DNA of 64,000 bases from Planococcus citri. Lineage: Eukaryota; Arthropoda; Insecta; Hemiptera; Pseudococcidae. Position 1 is the stretch's first letter, and each line of letters starts with the position of its first letter. The position numbers and the translations under genes are program-made. The stretch covers positions 81,377,590-81,441,589 of the forward strand of contig NC_088678.1 of NCBI RefSeq assembly GCF_950023065.1, written 5' to 3'. Positions 34,906 to 46,200 of this stretch are shown in pieces. The notes under the pieces were generated by a model. That model was not told the DNA's origin and did no database searches. It saw only the letters and a program-made list of their open reading frames with translations.

Positions 34906-36224
34906 TACAATTTGATCATTTTCACTCCAATTCCACAACTCGAAACTATACGGACTGTAAACTCCTATCTCGAAAACCTTTGGCTCCAGGAGGCTGTTTC
35001 TTTCATCAAGTTTCAAATCACACATGATACCTCAATACGGATGGATCTTCTTTGAGAGCAAAGTTCGCCGACCTCTCATCGCCAGTCACCAGTGACTCGA
35101 GGACTTGAAAACGCTGACTTGGAGCACCTACAATATACTCGTCATCAATAGTATGGTGCTGGTCGACGACGGCACAAGGATGTACGCGTACCCTGACCGC
35201 CGAAAACTTCTCCCAAAGGCCTCTCTGCGTCGATGTTGCATCTTTCTTTGCATTACAATGGATATAGTAGAGGTAGGTACATAATGTGAAGCAGCTGCAC
35301 GGCGGCGGCGGCGGCGATGAAGGCACACACAGTGCAAATAATACAAATTATAATAGTTACGTGATAACGCTGCATCAGCCGCCGCCATGGTGAAAGGCGA
35401 CGCAACATCGTAGGTCGTCGAACTCTCTTCTCGATGTTTCTCGGCCGCACACGCAAACGCGGACGAGGCTGCGGGCTGAGCTGCGGCTCTGCTCGATGGC
35501 ATCGCGCTCTTTGCCACTTGGATTATTATAAAATCGTTTCCACGTTATACTCGCGAGCTGCAGCCGCACACAGCCTCTCTTTACCTCATCCGCGTATACT
35601 CCGTAACGACCTAATACTTTTTCCATAGGCTGATAAGACGAGCATATTACGTGAGAAATTACCATTACCGCACTGACTGCCATGCCATGGCAGTGCCTGC
35701 CCTGCGCATCTCATGAACCTTTTTTTTTTCACTCTTTACCAATCTCACACGTTATAATTAGTTCACAAATGCCTCACACATGTGTTGTTCCTCATTGTAG
35801 ATGAGAATCGATTACACATTGTTTAATAAAGATATTCTCGTTTGTTTAAATAATTATTTTCATTCCTTAAAACATCGTCTAATGACCGTGATCCTGACAA
35901 GAAAAAAAAACGACTCTGTAACCGCAAATGATCAGCGAGAGTAACGCAACGTACTCATCGTTGGACCACTATATGTACAAAATTATAACTCTACGACGAC
36001 GACCAGGATGGCCAATAATACATAGAATATATCTACACACATGACATTGTCGCCCTCCTCCCCTCCTTCCCTCTATTTCTGTGCGTGTATCGTCTTCTTT
36101 ATCATCCGAACAATGCAACAAATTGCGTACAGTTCGATACACACAGTACAGTACACTTCAAACAGCATCTACTACCAGCCACACACAGATGAACCGAAGG
36201 CCATCTCTTTCAAGAAAGCAACGC
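34906..36224. other. Unique island with CpG-rich core
   Basis: Contains ggcggcggcggcggcgat (~35300) and a CpG-rich stretch to about 35520, with several overlapping open frames on both strands (for example 35018-35326 and 35128-35517 minus). These differ only in phase and mostly mirror GC bias. A splice-bounded minus-strand segment at 35031-35127 is listed separately. Confidence 0.35.
35031..35127 (-). CDS. Candidate internal exon on the minus strand
   Basis: On the minus strand an acceptor (gacgagtatattgtag) is followed by a frame reading (G)APSQRFQVLESLVTGDERS, then ANFALKEDPSVL(R), and a donor TTGAG|GTATCA. It has 31 whole codons plus two partial ones, with a balanced acidic/aliphatic composition. 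If no splice occurs the frame ends RYHV-stop. The plus strand over the same bases also has an open frame (MIPQYGWIFFESKVRRPLIA), so the strand is uncertain. Not recognised. Confidence 0.22.
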
Positions 36225-36232
36225 CGCTAGAG

Positions 36233-36972
36233 ACTAGACGTTAAAGTGCACTAGTTTTTTTTTCCGGTGCAAAAACTCGGAAGCCGTCGGGTATTGTCGG
36301 AGGTACTTCGTTCAACTTGTATTTATCATTTCATCGTAAGGTGCGATGATTTTATTATTTTTATCAATGATGATCTTCCCTGACACTGGTTTTTCAAATT
36401 CAAATTTTTGATGTCAAGTATTTTACTATTTTTCCACAACTAAAGCATACTAATGATGTTCATATGAACTTACTCGATAGTTGATGTTGATTGAAAAACC
36501 ACTGTCACTGTAGAGGCGAAGATTATTGACATAATCACCGCGAACTGAGAAAGAAAATATGAAAAAACAGTAAACAAGTTGAATTAAGTAGATTATTACG
36601 TATTTCCGAGCTTTCAACAATTGTTTTTCAACTCATATAATCCAAATTTGCGTACTTATGTGATATGATATGTTTTGTGGAGTATGTACAGTTGGTGAAC
36701 GATATGTATCACCACTGTCGGGCTTAACTTTATTAAAAAACTACCTTGAAGTGATGATAATTGAACCATCTAACGATTAATATTATGGAAATGTATGTAC
36801 GTAATGGAATATTATATATTTTTTTTTCATCTTTATAAAGCAGAACAGAGTTTGAGTTATCAGTTATCACACTAGAAAAATAGAACAAGTCGAACGAAGT
36901 ATTTCCGACTGTACCCGATGACTTCCGAGTTTTTGCACCGGAAAAAAAAACTAGTGTACTTTAACGTCTAGT
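36233..36972 (+). mobile_element. Element J: 740-bp hAT-like miniature element
   Basis: Ends: ACTAGACGTTAAAGTGCACT at the left, and ACTAGACGTTAAAGTACACT as the reverse complement of the right. The inverted similarity continues for about 90 bases (tttttttttccggtgcaaaa, ctcggaag, cgggta, acttcgttc). A perfect 8-base direct repeat CGCTAGAG flanks it (36225-36232 and 36973-36980). Eight-base target duplications are characteristic of hAT transposons. The ~500-base core is AT-rich with no transposase. Confidence 0.9.
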
Positions 36973-36980
36973 CGCTAGAG

Positions 36981-37830
36981 GTTGCGAAACGTTCACCACA
37001 AAGTGTACACACTATAATGTACGCACACACATGTAAATTTCCGCTACTTCTCTCTCTCTCATCTTTTTTTTTCTTTCATGTGTAAGTATACTTAGTTATA
37101 AGCATGTCGTATAGTATTCTACAATAATTATTATACATACATTAATGAATTATTTTTATCTTATAAATCGCCACCATCTTCATCATTCTTCTGAACCTCT
37201 ACCTACTATTCGTGAATATCTGCCTCGTCAATCCAGCTTTTAAAAAACCTTAGGAATATTATTAGGTACTAGGTATGGTATATACCTTTAAATTAACAGT
37301 TCATTTTATCTTTCGAGTAATTATTATATAACGAGTATTTATACCTAGGTTTCTTTTCAAGAATTAACGAGGGTCATTATCGTCTTTGGGTATTTTTTAT
37401 ACGAGTACTCGTATTATCTGTTTTGAACTTCTCTTATCGGGCCATTCACAACGTAGGTAAATAAAAATGGATTTATCCATTAGTAATAGGTACATAGCAA
37501 AAGAAAACTCAGGCGAGCATTATGCTTGACCCAATTTTCACGAAGGGAGGGGAAACCGGGGCAAAAAAGCACGTTCACACCACGAATGCAGCAGAAGTTT
37601 CCAGAATTTCAATACAGGTGAGTAATGAAATGGTTTTTTTTTTTGCAATTTCAACACTTCGTCGCGATTTCAGCTCCAACGAGAACGTCAGTAAAAAGTT
37701 CCCATGCCCACTGTCCCCATCAAAAAAAAAAAAAAAAAAAAAAAAAATGGCAAGAGATTTGGAGAGGATGAGTTAAGTCCTTCTCAACCTCGCTCAAGAC
37801 CAAAGGGCCTTCAGCTTTAGTTCCAGAAAA
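36981..37830. other. Unique tail of the island, ending in a poly-A run
   Basis: AT-rich host-like DNA, then gaagggaggggaaaccgggg (~37542) and a 25-base A run at about 37723-37747. The A run directly precedes atggcaagagatttggag. It could be the 3' end of a small retroposed sequence, but no parent was recognised. Confidence 0.35.
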
Positions 37831-38755
37831 GTGTGTCACTCTCGCTCCAAAACGGCTGAAAATGGAAGAATTTGCGCACCGGGGGTTAGTTCTTGAAAAA
37901 ATACAGCGATTCGCGCAAATTTCAAAAATTTCCTCACAAACGGTTATCTTTTGATTTTTAAGATTTTTTAATTTTGAAAAACGCTGGTCAAAAAACCACT
38001 CTTGAGGTGTCACTCGCAAAATCGGCTCAAATGTAGATAAACTCGTTAAACAGGTCGAGTATAATACACAACTCGATTTTTAACTACCCAACTGCATATT
38101 CACGCCTTCTGGAGCAAATTTAAAATTCTGGAGAAATTTTAAATCGCGCTGGAGGCTCCAGAATGGCTGGAAATTGTGAAATTTTGATTTGGGGGGTTAG
38201 TTACGGACAAAATACAGCGATTCGCGCAAATTTCAAAAATTTCCTCACTAACGGTTATCTTTGATTTTTTGGATTTTTTAAATAAATTTTGAAAAAAGCT
38301 GATCAAAAAGCCACTTTTGAGATATCACTCTCAAAATCCGCTCAAATGTGGATAAACTCGTTAAACAGGTCGAGTGTAATATACAACTTGATTTTTAGCT
38401 GCACAACTTCGTATTCACGCCATCTGCAGCAAATTCAAAATTCTGGAGAAATTGAAAAATCGCGCTGGAGGCTCCAGAATGACTGGAAATGGTGAAATTT
38501 GGATTTGGGTAATTAATATGTATTAGTTTTGGGACTTATTTTGACCATTTTTATTGATCAAGTAACTACGTACTTTAAAAAAAAAAAAACATAAATCGCC
38601 AAAAACAATAAATTTTCAATTTTCAAAAATTCGCCAAAAATCGAAAAATGAACTTGAGCAGCTGAAAATTTGGTTTTTGGCGGTTTTAGACTATGCTCTT
38701 TCCAAAAATCGCGGTCCCGTTCAAATCGGAGTGTGACACCTCAAGAGGTTCCCTT
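37830..38755 (-). mobile_element. Element G2: right portion of a family-G copy
   Basis: From tcactctcgctccaaaacgg through atacagcgattcgcgcaaat (twice, ~37901 and ~38212) to the terminal ggtcccgttcaaatcggagt, then gtgacacctcaagaggttcc. It matches the centre and right arm of G1. The left terminal repeat is absent. Confidence 0.75.
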
Positions 38756-40604
38756 GTAAGAATCAAACCATGATATAACCCCCCCCCCCCCCTCAAAAAA
38801 AGTCAGATCGGAAAAACGAAAATCATAACCTAAACATTTCCCATTTTTGCGTCAGAAGTCTTCTAACATCAAGAGAGCTGTATTTCCACTGGCAAAAAAA
38901 CTTCTGAGCCGTAAAAAGCCAAATCGAAAGAACGTGTAAAACACAAATTCATCAATAGTCAAAATTCCGGGCACAGAAATGCATTTTTCAATTTTTGGTG
39001 AATTTTTGAAAATAAAATGAGAGCAAAAAATAGGAAAAATGAAAATTTTCCCAAATTGACCTAGAAAGCTCAAAGGTACGTATTATTTATTTTCGATCCT
39101 CTGAGAATCGAGATTAGAAATGATTTCAAACCGTTTTGAGCAGTTTTAAAGCCTTTAGCATATTTTTCAAAATTGAAATTCTAACATAATTTTACCCAAA
39201 GATGCTGAAAAGCTGAAATTTACACAGTTATACTCTTAATTCCAGCATGCTGAGTCGATTGCAGATAGTTTCAAAGCATTCTGCAGCCTTCACCTCTTAT
39301 TTTGGAAGTTCTAGATTTTCAAAAGGTTCCATAAAAATCGTACAAACTCGCATTTTAGTATCCTGACCTGAAAAAAAAAACGATTGGAGAACGATTCTGT
39401 GGCAGAGGGGGGGGGAGGGGGGATTTCGATTCACCAATGGCTTCCAGCTGATCCGGTCTGTGCCTGATTCAGCGCGAAAAATTCTATAAAAATCACTCAT
39501 CAAAGTTGGATTTTAAACGCACACTAGGTAATTTGAAAAAAGAAAGAGTCGTCTATAAAAGTGAAAGTTCGGTATCCAAAAATCTTCAAAAAGTCATTCT
39601 TTTTTATTTTTTCGATTTAGTAGGCAGCTAGACACCCTGATGTCGAATCAGCGAGATTTCAAGCCGTTTTGGGTTTGGGTACTCCGGTTTTGCTAAATTT
39701 TTTCGTAGGTTCCAAACATAAGAAAATAAGGAAAATCGCCATCTTTGGTTGGGTAGGGTGTTTGTTTTTTCAGCAGTAGAACATGTTTCGTCGTGATGCC
39801 CAATCATGGAGTCTGATTGCTAAAAATTGCTACGACTTGGAGAAAACCTGTTTGAAAGTACAGCTTCAAAAATATTCGACCAAAGTTTCAAAAATTCAAG
39901 TTGAACTTTGTTGAAATCTCAATTCTTAAAAGTTTTCCAACTTTTAGAGATACGATTTAAACATAAAAAAAAGTGGGCATCGATTTTGTCGAAGGAGGAG
40001 GGGGGAGAGCTAGGGGCTCTAAAATTTTGATTAGAATGTAAACAAAATATATCAAATACGTCATAATGTTCGTATGACCTTTCGTTTCATAAGTTTTCAA
40101 GAACGCTGAATATCAATATCAACTAATTTTTTGATTTTACTCCTCCCCCCACGGCCCCTTCAACCCCCGAAAATTTCCTGAAAATTGAAAAAAAAAAAAA
40201 ACATTGTGACACAGGGTTCATTGGGTTTTTGAAGGCGCAAACATGTAGGACAAATTGAAATAAATGAGTTGATATTTTGTATTCTGAAACGATATGTCAC
40301 ACAATATTTGACATTTTTTTACATTTCAACTAAAATTTTGGGACTCCTCCGTACGTCCCTTTTTTCTCTCTCAAGATTCTGTGAATCTCATCGTAAAAAG
40401 TGGATAATATTATAAAAATGTGTATGTTTCTTGCATTATCAAAAAATTTAAAAGTATGGCCCCAAAATCTGGTAAGTTTTTGAAAATTGATACTTCATGA
40501 AAGCCGATCTCAGCATTTCTGAAACTTTTGACAAATATTTTATTTAACGTCTATTCTCGATTGCCTTTAAAACCCCAAACCAGATTTTCTCGAAATTGCA
40601 GTAA
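38756..40604. repeat. Mosaic of diverged repeats, including a member P of the C/N/O family
   Basis: 38756-38880 is an inverted, diverged copy of 45.97-46.11 kb (aatcaaaccatgatat, C tract, agaagtcttctaacatcaag). About 38930-39300 has B-like arm relics. About 39960-40350 has G/C patches plus cgtcataatgttcgtatgac and caagaacgctgaatatcaat, which resemble the core motif of elements O, C and N. Boundaries are unclear and nothing coding is seen. Confidence 0.45.
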
Positions 40605-41340
40605 GTCTGGCATATGAAAACAGTAATAACTGCACCCCCCCCCCTCGATCATCGGCGACAACTTTTTTCTTATATGTAGGGGACATCCTAAGGAACATTG
40701 TAAAGCAAACTTGCCAAAAAAAAAATTGGCCTTACTAACAGAATGGTGGGCATTTTTATATTGACAAGTCAGCTGAAATCACAGATTTTGCTTTCCAACG
40801 TAGAACTCGCACATAATTTTTCGTGCTAAATTGCATTTTTTGATTTTCGGTGAATTTTTGAAAATCTTTAGGCCGAAAATGAGAGAAAAAAAATCAAAAT
40901 TTTACCAAATTGAGCAGGAAAGCTGAAATTTGAGTTATACCCTATTTTCGACCTGCCGAATCGATTGGAAACGATTTGAAACCGTTTTGAGCAGTTCATG
41001 GAGCCTCCAGCGGATTTTTGAAAATGGAAATTCCCACAAAATTTCACCAAATGGTGTTGGAAAGCCGAAATTTACTCTGCAACTAATATCTTTTGGAGAC
41101 TCCAGCGATTTTTCGAAAATTACTGGAGCCTCCAGCAGATTTTTGGAACTGGAAATTTCCATAAAATGTCATCAAAAATGAAGTTGGAAATCCGAAATTT
41201 ACGCTGCATTCCAACTTGAACACGCTATTAAGTCGACTGTTGTGGGGTCAAGTCATTTTGGAGCCTCCAGCGACTTTTTGAAAATTATTGCAGCCTCCAG
41301 TAGATTTTTGAAACTTGAAATTTCCACAAACAAAATTTGA
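40605..41340 (+). mobile_element. Element B6: left part of a family-B copy
   Basis: Begins gtctggcatatgaaaacagt with the C tract, gacaacttttttcttatatg and ggacatcctaaggaacattg. It continues through ttttaccaaattgagcagga and several ctccagcgatttttcgaaaa units. It is more diverged than B2, B3 and B5, and lacks the right arm and end. Confidence 0.7.
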
Positions 41341-42540
41341 GGACCTGGAGAGATCTTCTGAAAATCTCTAATCTTGCTCAAGAATGTCCAATTTAGTGAC
41401 TACCTGTTTGAATCATAGGTAGATTCATTAGTTAGATGTAAGAGTAAACTACATATTATAAGGGCTTTATTAGGCTAGCAAAAGAGTGTCTTTCTGATTT
41501 CGAGATTTTAGGAACTGCTTCAATTCACGCAGTGCATAGTACACGATGTCTCAAAAATATAAACATCAAACGTTGATATAAATTTGACATCGATCGACTG
41601 AAACAGCCTAACGACAGCTAATCACACCATCAATCCAACTCATCCTCTGTTGTTCAGCTGTGGAATAGCTGGATTCTCGTGATACACGAAAAATCGTGCG
41701 ATACGATTCGATTTCTTAAACCGATTCATGATGCGAGCACCGTTATGTAGTCTATAATGGTGGACCGGGGGTGCGGATACGGGATCGTGTTCGCGATCGC
41801 GAAAAAAAAAGACAATTATTAGAAACTACGATGAAAATTTCTTCTTTCAACGTGAAATAGCGCGAAATAAAGCCGACACAGTTCAACGCGTACGAAATAA
41901 TCACGATTTCCTGCTTTCACTATATACCTATACTACGATGTTCAATGCAGAGCCATTCGTAGTACTTCTATACCTACAAGTACCTACTATTGGCGTGCGC
42001 AAAAAAAACGCACACTACAAAAACCCGTCGCAATCGTCTTCCAAGTGGCGAAAAAGAAGAAAAAAAATTCTAAAATATGGCAATTATCGTCTCACCTTTC
42101 TAAAAGTGTGCGCCATTCATCACGCTTACTTTTCTCCTTATACCTTATAGTACCAGGGACCAGGAAGATGGCGCTATCGGCGCTCAATTTCACGTTTCTT
42201 CGATAAAAATCCGTTCTCGATGGAAGCTGTATAGTCGTGGCGAAGGAGAAAAAAAATTGTAACGGTTTCTCCAACACCGGTATCGAGAAAAATAAAGCGC
42301 TTTAACAAATCGCCTTTATAGCGACGACGACGCGCGTTATAATCTTTCTCGCGGTGAAATTTGTAGCGCTTTCTCGACTCGGAGTCGGACTATAGTTGGT
42401 CTTTTGATAATGCAGAATCGCAAAGGTGAACGAGGAAAATCGTCGATTCAGATTGTCGAAGGTACATTTCTTGTGTCCTTTCGGCCGTCATGTTATTAGG
42501 TGATTCTTACGGGATTCATTCGAGGGAAACCGCGAGTCTC
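41340..42540. other. Unique island, no gene established
   Basis: Moderate GC, with gcgaaataaagc / cgataaaaatcc type mixed sequence and cgacgacgacgcgcg (~42322). Short frames on both strands (41938-42150 plus, 42092-42277 minus) show no recognised motif or splice context. Confidence 0.35.
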
Positions 42541-43136
42541 TTACTACTTCCATAATGAATTTTAGCTGCCGAAGTGCATTTTTCGATCTTTGATGAATTT
42601 TTGAAAATCAAAGGGTCGAAAAATGAGAAAAAAATGGTCACCAAATTCGCATAGAAAACTAAAATTTGGCATGTGCCTTATTTTTACTTCCCCCTCCCAA
42701 TTCGATTGAAAACTGTTTCGAGCCGCTTTGAGCAACTTATCCAGAGCCTGGAGTAGGCTTTTGAGAGTTGAAATTTTCACAAAATTTTACCCAATGAAGA
42801 TTGAAAATCGTCTCGTTGATTTTGACAGATTCTGCGACTTTTTTGGCATGGGGTTGGGGAAGACTGGGATTTTCGAAAAACTTCTAGTGACTCCGGAAGA
42901 TCCTGAAACCATTTCATTTCGACTCGAATTGAGCATAAACTGTTTTTCAACTTTGTTCGTCGAATGGATCGAGTATAGTGAACTTTTCGAATTTTAAAAT
43001 TTTGAAATATCACTGAGGAAATTTTGAAAAAATGGCGTGTAATCGACCAGTAAGTGGATCTCTTAGAAGCACAGATCATCTTTATAAATGTATGTGCTAA
43101 AGAGTATAATATTTGGACAGTTTATGTCACTTTTAG
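42540..43136. repeat. Diverged B-like arm sequence
   Basis: Gtgcatttttcgatctttga, tgaatttttgaaaatcaaag and a weakened ttgagcaacttatccagagc follow the order of the B left arm with many changes. The 100-codon minus frame at 42777-43079 and the 89-codon plus frame overlap and have no recognised domain. Confidence 0.45.
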
Positions 43137-43300
43137 GGTATCTAACAGGTAGTGAAAGTAGTGAAAAAGTAGTGAAAATATGACGAAAAAATGAAAAAAT
43201 TCGACTTCAAATCATTGAAAAAAATTCTCTTCCAATTTCAATTTTTTTTAAATTTTCCTGTGAAAAATTTGACTTTGTAATTTTTTTTTGTGTTGGGGGA
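43137..43300 (+). repeat. Dispersed motif M, forward orientation
   Basis: Gggtatctaacaggtagtga is followed by agtagtgaaaaagtagtgaa and a G-rich patch. It is the reverse complement of the ends at 25355 and 61302 (ctacctgtagacaccctg). It may be one terminus of an element whose other end is lost. Confidence 0.45.
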
Positions 43301-43463
43301 GAGAGGAGGGGGAAATTTCTCAAAGTTTGGTTGAAAAAAGGTAGCAATTTTTTCAACAAAAGTTCCATTAGATACCATAACTTTTTGAAAATCTGGAATT
43401 TTTGAAATATAACTGAAAGCTTCGGAACGACTTGAAATTTCCTGCATTTTGACTCAGTGTGTT

Positions 43464-43943
43464 TAGAGATGTGCAGTCTGAAAAGTGAAAAGTGAAAAGT
43501 ACTTTTCTTTCAATGAAAAGTTGAAAAGAAAAGTTCCTACTTTTCACTTCACTTTTATTTTCAGTTTTTACTAAAAAAAAAAGCGAGTGACCAATCAATT
43601 TACTCATCAGAGATCACTGACCTCATTGATGAAGTCAAATATCAAGTTTCACTCTCTCCACTCCTCCACCTTCGCAATCCAGCACCCACTTTTGATATTT
43701 TTCACTACATTTTTTTCAAAACTGAAAACCCCAAAACTGTTAGAGGCTCTAGAAAGGTTCAAAACTACCATTATTTGATTAATTAGGTGGAAAAAATGAT
43801 TTTGTTTTTCTGTATGTTTTAGATAGGCAAAAAATACATCAATTTGAAGCTCTTGCAGAGAGCTTTAAAATGAGACTCGCATGATTTACTTTTCACACTT
43901 TTCATTTTACCAAAATTACTTTTCTGAAACGTGCACATCTCTA
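43464..43943 (+). mobile_element. Element L: 480-bp hAT-like miniature element
   Basis: Ends are TAGAGATGTGCA at the left and its exact reverse complement TGCACATCTCTA at the right. The flanks are AGTGTGTT (43456-43463) and AGTATGTT (43944-43951), an 8-base duplication with one mismatch. Subterminal aaaagtgaaaagtgaaaagt (left) and acttttcacacttttcattt (right) are inverted relatives. A TAGRGATG-like end plus an 8-base duplication fits hAT. There is no transposase; the one 63-codon plus frame is uninformative. Confidence 0.85.
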
Positions 43944-43959
43944 AGTATGTTTAAATTGA

Positions 43960-44640
43960 GCATAAAGCAAATTTTGATGGCTAAAGTTTTTTTTTAAACT
44001 GTCAAAAATTTAAATTGTCCAAGTCTTGCTTGCTTTCTGCCAAAAATTGCAAAAAGTCTCGCCTCTCGTAAGATTTGCCAAAAAGTCTTGTTTCTTGCCA
44101 AAATATGTAGTCGTTTTTTTTGAAAAAATTTTCCAGAAAAATTCTCATTTTTTGACAAAAACAGCCTAAAAATCTTCTTTGTTTGCAAAAATTTGTGAGA
44201 AGCCTTTTTTGCCAGTAATTGTGTCATAAAATCCTGCTTTTTGCTAAAAATGAGAAGTCGTCTCCAAAACTTGTTAAGAATCCTTCATTTTGCTAAGATT
44301 CTCATAGTCTTGAGTTCAGTAAAAAAATGGCCAAAGTTTTGCCACTGATTCCAATTGCCAAAAAATCTCGTTATTTACTGAAAACTTTCTGAAAAAATTT
44401 AGTCCTCTGCAAAACATTCCGAAAAAAAGTTCAACTTTTCCTCCAAAAATTTCCAAAAATGTGCTTTTTTGCCGAAAAGTTGCGAAAATGTGTCACTATT
44501 TTTGATAAAAATTGTAAAAATGTATTTACTAATTTCTCGCTAATATTTGTCAAAAAGTGTTTTTTTGGTGATTTTTTTCTGCCTTAAAAATTAAAATGTT
44601 CGGCACACGTTTTATGAATTTTTTTTTTTACTTTTTGATT
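43960..44640. repeat. Degenerate gccaaaaattgcaaaaagtc array
   Basis: Same class as 1-600, with about 35-base irregular units (aaaaagtctcgcctctcgta, gccaaaaagtcttgtttctt). No higher-order period was detected by eye. Confidence 0.65.
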
Positions 44641-45344
44641 ACTGAGGTATTTTTTCAGAGTGTCTAATGGGCATGAAAGTCATGAATTTTGCTCGAAACA
44701 CACTTGAAAATTTTTTAAAAGCCCATAAAATGAAAAAAAATAATCGAAAAATCACAAATTTGTTCAAAAAATCAGGAAAATGAAAAAACTGAAATTCCTG
44801 AGTTTTGATCCTGCAAAAAATGGCTACCCTGTTCGATTTCCTCGCAGTTTCAAATTATTCAATTGTTTTGGGCGGAGAGGGGGGCGGGGGTATTTTCATG
44901 CGAAAAAATTGTGAAAAATAAATCATGAAGAAGTCATGATTTTTTTGTCACGGAGCTTTGTTAAACACTCCGTTTTTTGAACGTTTTTGGTTACTATTTA
45001 CGTTTTTGTTTTTGTTTTTTTTTTTTTTGAAAATAGTCAAGTACGAGCTCTACTTTCTAACTGCATTTTACTGCTTGAGGCTTCATCAGAACTGCTCAAA
45101 ACTGTTCGAACCAGTTTTCAGTCGATCCGGGGTAGAGGGCAAGTTGAAAATAGGGCACTTACGGTGGTTTAGTTTTCAAGGTCAATTTGGTGACATTTTA
45201 ATAATCCGCCCCCTCCCTCTCGCAGTAAAATCGAAAAATGCACTTCAGCTGCCGGAATTTTAGCTGGTGATGTATGTTTGCGTGATTTTTCGATTTAGCT
45301 TTATCTGGTTCGAAAATATTTCTGCCAAAGGCGAAAAGTTGAAA
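44640..45344. repeat. AT-rich mosaic, no gene
   Basis: Contains a cagagtgtctaatgggcatg start resembling a transposon end (~44657), a G-rich run (44876-44891), a poly-T run (45018-45029) and B-like relics (cagaactgctcaaaactgtt, ttttcaaggtcaatttggtg). Confidence 0.4.
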
Positions 45345-45795
45345 ATTTTCCACCTCAAGACACCACTCTTGATGTGTCACACTCAAAATCGGCTCAAATG
45401 TGGATAAACTCGTTAAACAGGTCGAGTGTAATATACAACTCGATTTTTAGCTGCCCAACTTCATATTCACGCCTTCTGGAGCAAATTAAAAATTCTGGAG
45501 AAATTGAAAAATCGCGCTGGAGGCTCCAGAATGGCTGGAAATGGTGAAATTTGGATTTGGGTAATAAATTTAAGTTTTGGGACTTATTTTGACCATTTTT
45601 ATTGATCAAGTACGTACTTTTTAAAAAAAAAGCATAAATCGCCACAAACAGTAAATTTTGAATTTTCAAAAATTCGCCAAAAATCGAAAAATGAATTTGG
45701 GCAGCTGAAAATTTGGTTTTGGGGGTGTTAGACTATGATCTTTCCAAAAATCGCGGTCCCGTTCAAATCGGAGTGTGACACCTTAAGAGGTTCCC
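45345..45795 (-). mobile_element. Element G3: right end of a family-G copy
   Basis: From acaccactcttgatgtgtca through ctcgttaaacaggtcgagtg, cgctggaggctccagaatgg and aagtacgtactttttaaaaa to ccgttcaaatcggagtgtga and the end cttaagaggttccct. Equivalent to the right ~450 bp of G1. Confidence 0.75.
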
Positions 45796-45799
45796 TAGC

Positions 45800-46200
45800 C
45801 CAAGGGACCTCCCTCGATGTTAAAAGACTTCTGGTCGCAAAATTGGGAATTTTTCAGTTTTGATTTATTTTTGTTTTTCCGAACTTTTTAAACTTTTTTT
45901 TGGGGGGAGGGGGTTTGTACCTTCTTTCAATTTGTCTGTGTACGACTCAAATTTCTTTTTTCCAGCTGGAATACCTCCCTTGATGTTAGAAGACTTCTGA
46001 TGCAAAAATGGTGAACTTTTGGGTTTTGATTGTCGTTTTTCCGAATTTTTTTAACTTTTTTTTGAGGGGGGGGGGGGGTTCTAGCATGGTTTGATTCCTA
46101 GTCGAAGGGCTAAAATTCTTACCACGAAATTCTCTCGCATAAAATTCAACCACTTTGGAGGGTGGGTGCGAAAAATGCAAAATAAGGGCCCCCTATTGTC
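45800..46200 (+). repeat. Two ~155-base direct units, inverted relative to 38.76-38.88 kb
   Basis: Cctccctcgatgttaaaaga...tttttccgaactttttaaac...ggggaggggg (45810-45912) repeats as cctcccttgatgttagaaga...gtttttccgaatttttttaa...ggggggggg (45970-46080). The second unit and its tggtttgattcc tail match the inverted copy next to G2, so G copies and this unit travel together. Confidence 0.55.

Noticed and set aside
35128..35517. 129-codon Ala/Arg-rich minus frame plus overlapping frames at 35253-35683
   Set aside because: Several frames of one CpG-rich stretch are open at once, as expected from base composition. No motif recognised.
37723..37747. Poly-A run as evidence of a processed pseudogene
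   Set aside because: No upstream spliced-gene similarity and no flanking duplication could be seen.
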